From Podaxis mareebaensis (lineage: Eukaryota; Basidiomycota; Agaricomycetes; Agaricales; Agaricaceae), in assembly GCA_018524725.1 (NCBI GenBank), contig JAEUWP010000103.1, positions 310,001 to 374,000 of the forward strand: 64,000 bases of DNA, given 5' to 3'. The notes beneath the pieces are model-generated. The model did no database searches and had not been told where the DNA came from. It saw only the letters and a program-made list of their open reading frames with translations. The translations under genes and the position numbers were made by a program. Positions 55,337 through 64,000 of this stretch are shown one piece after another (positions within the stretch are counted from its first letter, which is position 1; every line of letters begins with the position of its first letter).

Positions 55337-58300
55337 ATGCCCGCTTCAAACCACTCTTCGGATGATACCACGGATGTGAAGTCGGACCATGCCCATGGGG
55401 CGACCATACCCGAAGACATCGAGCCAAAGCTCGAACATACCACTACTATCCCGACGCCTGAAATTGTTTCAGCAGCCTCGCTCGTGTCGAGGAGGAGAAC
55501 TACAGGTGCACATGAACGCCGAGGGACGCAGAATAGCGTCAGAATAGAGGCGGGCACTAAGGGTGAAACTGGCGATAAACCGCGGAAGAAGCAGCTGTCG
55601 ACCGTGGAGTCCTTGAGAAGGGCTGCGTCCTCGCTGATGATTCCTGAAAGGCGAATTGGTGAGGCTCCTGGTGTGGCCAAGAGCTTGTGGGCAATCGTCC
55701 GTGCTTCCCGTATGCATCATATTTGCTTTCTGTTCTTGGGTAAGTTGTAACTGACGTTAATCTTTTGCCCTGGTGCCGTTCCGATGTAGCACTCAACATA
55801 TTGCTCGTGTTTATACCCGTTTCGGTACGCCGCCTCTCCAAGCAGCTTTTGGTTGAAGGAATAACTCATCGAATTGTAGTGGGTACTTCATTTTGCCCTC
55901 CCCAGTGGGAACCCCAACAAAGATACCCTCGTTTTCGTATGTGGGTAGACGCTATTTTGGAACCATGACGCCCTTAATCCTCACTGACGATATTTTCCAC
56001 AGTTTCATTCCTTGCAATCATTCCTTTGGCCAAGGTTCGCACTCCACTGAATATGCATGGGAAACAATGACTGAAGTTTCCGTTTATGACTCTAGTTGTT
56101 AGGTTTAGCAACCGAGGAACTGTCACTTCGTGTTGGTCAAACACTTGCTGGCTTACTCAATGCAACCCTGGTGAGGTGTCTAGCTGTACGCCCCAATGAT
56201 GGTCACAACACTAACTTTGTCATCTTGCTATAGGGAAACGCGTATGTCCCTTTCCACTATTTTATCTATTCGTGTAGCATTAACAATGCCCCCTTTATTG
56301 ATGATACAGAGTTGAGCTTATTGTTGCCGTATGTGGCGTCGCCTCTTCGCCTACATGTTTTTGGAGCTAATTTTATCCCCTGCCATAGATCATAGCGCTC
56401 ACAAAGTGTCGACTCCGCATTGTGCAATCCTCCTGTGAGTCAATGACCTCAATCTCCACCACTGTGTGCTGTGGATTCAAATGCCTCCTTGGTGTTATCA
56501 CCGAGGGTTTTGGGAGTCTTGCACAGCATTCACTCCGAATCCGTGGTTTTGGTTACTAACTACTAATTCCGCAGTGGTGGGATCTATCCTCAGTAACCTA
56601 TGTACGTTTCCCATTCCCTTGGTCACCATGGATTCCGCTAACAAGTATGCATTAATGATGTCTAACCATATATTTCAGTGCTAGTTCTGGGCATGTGTTT
56701 CTTCGCAGGCGGAATTAAGTATCAGGAGCAAGGCTTCGGTGCCAGTACGTTGATTTCGCAATGTTTCTATTTTTAGATAATGACACTATCCCCTTACCTC
56801 CAAGGTGCATCCCAGCTGAACTCGTCGTTGTTGACAATCAGCGTCATTGCTGTGCTTTTGCCCGCAGCTTTCCATTTTTCCAATGCTCAATTGGACCCTG
56901 CTACTGAACGCCGTGACATTTTGGCTGTGAGCCGTGGAGTAAGTGCAATCTGCGTATGTCAGCTTAGATTAGACTCTAGTTGACATGTTTCACTCCTTCA
57001 GACGTCTGTGATTCTTCTAATCAGTGAGTGAGAATTAGCAAAAAGTGCACTGCGTTGAGGAATTGATCAAACATTTCTCGCAGTCTATGCCGGATATTTG
57101 CTGTTCCAGCTCTGGTCCCATGCTAAAATATACCAGGACGATTACACCGACGTGGCGCGGTCCGTAGAGTTTAACTACTCGGTCAAGAGAAGGGAGAAGA
57201 AAGAAGCCAATAAGGCCAATAAAGCCAGTGAAAAGTTCACACCCATTAATCAAGCAATCCCTAACCATCCTGTCAACAACGAACCCGAACAAATCGAACC
57301 CAGTGGAAATTCGACTCCACGAGCCAATACCTTCAACTCAACAACCCCGGCAACAGATCCCCAAATGGATGTAGAATCCGTTTCGGCGGATATGACAAAG
57401 AGCGCGGAGGAACACCCTCAGATGAACATCTACGTGACATTAGGCCTCCTTGTGGCTGACACAGTGGCAAGCACTGGGTTTTCGAATGTCGCGACGATTC
57501 TTTGGCTGATACCGCTCTCTTCTAGTTAGTTGCCCTCACTGCAGAATGGCTCGTCGACTCGATCGGTGGTCTGACCGACCGCGGCGGCATTAGTCAAGAA
57601 TTCGTCGGTATCATCCTACTACCGATTGTCGGCAATGCAGCTGGTAAGTCTCCAAGTCCTCCGTTGCGTATGGGTGTTATGTGTTAAATGGAACATTTAG
57701 AACATGCCACCGCTGTCACGGTCTCCGTCAAAGACAAACTTAATTTGAGTTTAAGCGTCGCAGCTGGATCCAGCCTTGTAAATTTTGTTTTCACTCTACA
57801 ATTGTTCAACTTGTTCAACTCCTCGTTCACAGCAAATCGCTCTCTTTGTTATTCCGTACGTACAAACTCGGAAAAGAACTGTTATGAGCCCTGATTCTCG
57901 TCTCAAGGGTCATCGTCGTCCTTGGATGGATTCTCGACAAACCTATGAGCCTCTTGTTCGACCCTTATGAGTCTGTCGTCCTTTTTTTCTCGGGTATATC
58001 GTGCTTCTTTACTCTATCAACTGAATGCTCATCTAGCTCATCTTTTTCAAATAGTTCTTGTAGTAAACTACGTCGTCCAGGACGGAAAGTCCAACTGGTT
58101 AGAAGGATTTTTGCTAATGCGTGAGTGCTCACTATCAGTGTTTAGCTCGATAATTCTTAGCTCTATTCTGCTAGTACTTTATGTTATCCTTAGTCTCACA
58201 TTCTGGTTCTATCCCGGTGCGATTATGTCCGTTGCCTTCTCACATGCGTTAAGCTGACACTGGGATGACAGGTTCCAACCCTTCTGGGCTTCAATGTTGA
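55337..58300 (+). CDS. Vacuolar Ca2+/H+ exchanger of the CAX (Vcx1) family
   Basis: Moves Ca2+ into the vacuole in exchange for protons. A hydrophilic, Ser/Thr-rich N-terminus (MPASNHSSDDTTDVKSDHAH) precedes MHHICFLFLALNILLVFIPVS. Both CAX signatures are present: LAGLLNATLGNAVELIVAII in the first half and VGIILLPIVGNAAEHATAVT in the second, each with the transport Glu. Other helices include LVGSILSNLLLVLGMCFFAG, LLTISVIAVLLPAAFHFS and LGLLVADTVLVALTAEWLV. A long charged loop sits between the halves (about 57170-57420). The second half ends with MSLLFDPYESVVLFFSVLVV, NYVVQDGKSNWLEGFLLM, FWFYPGSNPSGLQC and a stop at 58298. The gene has about 15 introns. The first signature is spread over four exons, one of only 8 nt (56234-56241) and one of 19 nt (56310-56328). 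Exon borders in the 55800-56300 part are less certain. Confidence 0.9.
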
Positions 58301-59427
58301 TATCCCTTCACGAGACTACGATTTCTTAGACTGTTCCTGATTAGTGACCTGTGGGTTGCAGTATGAGCGAGCATTCGTTGTGCAATTCCTTTTTCGTTGG
58401 ATGCTATGACAACAGCACCCGCGAAGATTTTAGTACTCTGGATGATAGATGCTTTTTATATATTGTCTGACTTCTAAACACCCAATTAGCCACACTCTGA
58501 CACCTTCTTCAGTCTCTTGACGAGTGGTGAGTCAATTGTCATCAGAGGGCAATTGGGCAACTTTCCCCGATTACATTCTTCCGACGAGATCCAGCTGTTG
58601 CGTACATTCAATGGTGCAACTCTATCATTCCTTCAAGGAAAACTTGTCCCTTACAACGTACACGCAAAGTGCCTAAGTTCTCCCAAAACGCTAAAATGTT
58701 GGATCTCACCCGTCAAGGTCAACTGACACTAGGCGTTGAAAACTCCTCGTCCGTCGAGTAAGATCACGTCTCCTGCTTCGTCCCGATCCATCTCGTTCTT
58801 CCGCCATTTATTGATGTATCGTCCCCTTCCTATCAGCTGCCTTCCGTATGCAGTAGTCCAAATATACCGTTCGACCCGGTGCTTCCCCTGTCATGATTAA
58901 TGAACCTAGAAGCGCAAAAGACGTGGGCATGAGCCCAAGGCAGTGCTCGATGCCAACTATATACGTCCTCATGTATGGCAAGAAGCAAGCGAGAAGGCTG
59001 AGGTCAATGACCGTTTGGGTTTTCCTAAAGGGCGGCGGAATGGACGCCTCAATTCGCTTAACGTTGGTTTCTGATCTACGTGCACAGCTTTTGCTTGAAC
59101 TAGATGCTTTGCACGAAGGTCGAGGCTTTAATAGCGGGCCTAGGGGAACGGGGAGCTTGACCCGTTGAGCTCTAAGTTCATGTCGATTGCTGCACAAGGA
59201 TATCCATGAAAGTTGCTCCTTCGCTCAAGCTTTCTCAGTGCCACCGAAGCACCTGCGAGAGGTACAAACGTGCGATTAGTACGCATGGGTAAAACGAGAA
59301 CGTACAAATAGCTAGATGCCAATCAATGCTATTAACACCACACCAACGTTCATGTTCCAGAGTAGCCACGAATAGGGAGAGATGAATGATATCATCTCGA
59401 CTCGATTCAATGATAAGTTTACACATC
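58301..59427. other. Convergent intergenic region, no gene seen
   Basis: About 1.1 kb between the stops of the exchanger and the hydratase. Short frames on both strands show no family likeness. It should contain both 3' untranslated regions. Confidence 0.4.
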
Positions 59428-60890
59428 CTACAGCTTAGCCGTGGGCTTTTCGGCGAGAGTAACAGCGGCTGCAGCCAATGCAACGGAATTGCGTTCCTTC
59501 ACTTTGGTGGCTGGATATACACGTTAGAACGCGCGCATAACTAGGGATAGAGTGAGAGCACTGACTGAAGATGACCTTGTTTCCTTCCTTCCACATTTCG
59601 GTGACGATTGTCTCGCCCGGATACACGACTCCCGCAAAGCTATCCATTCATTTGTGAGCGAGGAGGCTTCCGCTTCGGCAATACGTCAGGGGAATGGACA
59701 TACCGAACTTTGATGTCCTTGTATGGTCCGTAAGACTTCAGAACGTGCTTTCCAGCGATACCCATGGTACAAAGACCATGGAGAATGGGCTGCTCGAAGC
59801 CACCAATCGCGGCAAACTCGGGCAAAATCTACGCCACAGCGGAGAAGAAGGGATGCCAAGTCAACGCCGACATGATACAACAAGCGGCAGACAGCTACTT
59901 ACATGGAGGGGGTTCAAATCACCGCTCAGACTGAGGAAGGGGTTAGCAAGCTTCAAATTGAGGATTCCAGAGGTGACCGCGCGCGTCACAGATGGCAACA
60001 CGGTGGAAGAACGCGACGAAGCCGAACACATACCGGTAGAGTGCAGCTTGCGATGGGCTAGTCTTCTCTTCCACCACCGTGTCAGGAGCACGTTTGGGGG
60101 GAGCATTGGGAGCAGTAGCTGCGCCCCTGTCTATTGCGATTTAACCATAAGAATCCAAATGAACTCCGTCCTGCGAACATCCCGCAGGCGAAAGTAGAGA
60201 CGCACCCTTTCCAACGCGCTTTCCGCCAAAGCCACCAGCACCACGAATGAATACCGTGGACTGGTTTTCAAAGATAACCTGGCCAGACCTGGCATCCTTG
60301 GTCTCGACGATGGCTGTTACAGCGGCCGCTTTGCCTTTATCGAGGACCTCAAGGAGTCTGTTCCCGTGAGTTCATATAGTTGTCTAGGTCGTGTAGGTGA
60401 ATGGTTGAGCGCACCGGGTCTCGTTGACAAGTGAGCCGCTCGTAGGGATAGGAGCCTTGATACTCAGGTATTGTTCACCGTGCAACAACTTGGCCTATGC
60501 AATGGATTACCAATATACGAGCTCACATATCATATGGAGAACTTACAGGATTGAAATTAGGCAGCCAGTCAAGGGGAACACCGGTGCTCGCGGAGATCTG
60601 CGGGATAACACCAAAGGTTGGCAACGCCCCAAACTCATCATCGCCCTCATACGTCCACTGCAACTCTTTCTCGGTCGCACCAATACCCAAGTTATACAAA
60701 ATCACATCCCGCTAAACGGAGTCCCACAAACGATTAGTCTTCGGAATAATCTGGCGAGTACTACGACGCGGATCTTACATACCTCGGTGTAGTTATATAG
60801 AACGGGGTCAGGAATAACCTTCTTAGCGTCAGCGACAAGCTGGGAGTCTTCCGGGTCAGCAAAAGCATTAGGATCCTTGAACTTGGACAT
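59428..60890 (-). CDS. Peroxisomal 2-enoyl-CoA hydratase 2 (MaoC-type), stand-alone
   Basis: Hydrates trans-2-enoyl-CoA to (3R)-hydroxyacyl-CoA in peroxisomal beta-oxidation. From [20 protein letters not shown] the protein continues [20 protein letters not shown] and [19 protein letters not shown], the N-terminal hot-dog half. It then has [27 protein letters not shown] and the catalytic half [40 protein letters not shown]. The Asp of SGD and the His of NPLH, the hydratase-2 catalytic pair, are both there. The usual IDP after NPLH reads ILP. The C-terminus [10 protein letters not shown] ends in the peroxisomal signal AKL. In yeasts this unit is the C-terminal domain of Fox2/MFE-2. Here it is a separate gene about 500 bp downstream of the tandem-dehydrogenase gene and on the same strand, with its own start at 60890. 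Confidence 0.92.
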
Positions 60891-61390
60891 GTCGCTTGTC
60901 AAGGAGAATGTTTTAGGGAAAGAGGGTGATTGCGCATGGCGCTGACTATGCAATTGCTTATAATTCGATCACACATTTGCGCTTCCTCAATCACATGCTC
61001 CTCCACACACCACCTCGGAACCGCTTATATATACGTAGATACCACCCTGCTGAGGGGCGTAGTTACCTGGTACGCGCCCACCGCGTCTTAGCAGTTAGTT
61101 TGCTTGTAGTGGTATAGAAATGCAGAATACAACAACAACAATCCTTGATCACATGCCTCTGCCGGTCACCATCTTATGAAATAGCTCTCGCGAGCCTCAA
61201 CCACGTGTAAAACCGGGGGGTTGGCACTCAAGGCCGCATCGCCTATGATACTTCCTCAGAAAGCAACACCTCATGCTCCAGTACGCGTGGTTAGGCCCTG
61301 TAGACCAAGGTTACGGGAGATAGAACTGGTATGCTAAACAAAGAAATGCCGAATATTATATTATGTACATGAATGCCTGATCCACACAAA
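60891..61390. other. Spacer between hydratase and dehydrogenase genes
   Basis: 500 bp with stops in all frames on the minus strand, so the two beta-oxidation genes are not one spliced reading frame. It contains the 3' flank of the dehydrogenase and the hydratase promoter. Confidence 0.6.

Positions 61391-64000
<2,610 letters not shown>

Noticed and set aside
58808..59197. 129-codon minus-strand frame between exchanger and hydratase genes
   Set aside because: No family resemblance, and another frame of similar length is open on the plus strand. No splice support.

Overview
The window looks like nuclear DNA from a mushroom-forming basidiomycete (Agaricomycetes). The reasons are many introns of about 45-70 bp with GT-AG (rarely GC-AG) borders, tiny exons, two tRNA genes with introns at the canonical site, and a gene set typical of the group: a PAS+GATA WC-2-type photoreceptor partner, a DUF6534-like seven-helix membrane protein, a Kre9/Knh1-like GPI protein and F-box proteins. 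Gene models below were assembled by eye from open frames plus splice sites. The coordinates given are CDS spans including introns.

Layout. 1-498 (-): partial F-box gene. 3736-6822 (+): 6-phosphofructokinase. 7314-7398 (-): tRNA-Ala. 7890-9419 (+): Bqt4-like inner-nuclear-membrane protein. 9967-10058 (+): tRNA-Tyr. 10514-16153 (-): very large acidic low-complexity protein ending in a CVIM CAAX box. 16557-17556 (-): GPI-anchored wall or surface protein. 18130-21428 (-): PRMT5. 22250-23068 (-): small ankyrin protein, divergent from 23173-26255 (+): WC-2-like factor. 27920-29609 (+): Sds22. 30568-32297 (+): DUF6534-like membrane protein. 33890-35158 (+): CCDC174-like splicing-associated protein. 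35222-36412 (-): metallo-beta-lactamase-fold protein. 36644-36919 (-): MOCS2A/MoaD. 37098-38156 (-): thiamine pyrophosphokinase. 38536-40418 (-): tail-anchored unknown. 40764-44114 (-): Ser/Pro-rich unknown, divergent from 44266-44949 (+): Erg28. 44950-52156: a 7.2 kb stretch with no gene I can support. 52157-54552 (+): F-box/LRR protein. 55337-58300 (+): CAX-type Ca2+/H+ exchanger. 59428-60890 (-): peroxisomal hydratase-2. 61391 to the right edge (-): tandem-SDR beta-oxidation dehydrogenase.

Most neighbours are unrelated housekeeping genes, as is usual in fungal chromosomes. The clear functional cluster is at the right end: two head-to-tail genes that together supply the activities of the classical fused Fox2/MFE-2 protein. 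They are split here into a dehydrogenase and a hydratase, each ending in the peroxisomal signal AKL.

The least explained item is the acidic CAAX protein at 10514-16153. It combines a polybasic-CAAX tail, a Gly/Ala hydrophobic segment, four copies of a W-x-P-S-[Y/F]-x-V motif and two required GC-AG introns. I found no prophage, CRISPR, intact transposon or biosynthetic gene cluster.
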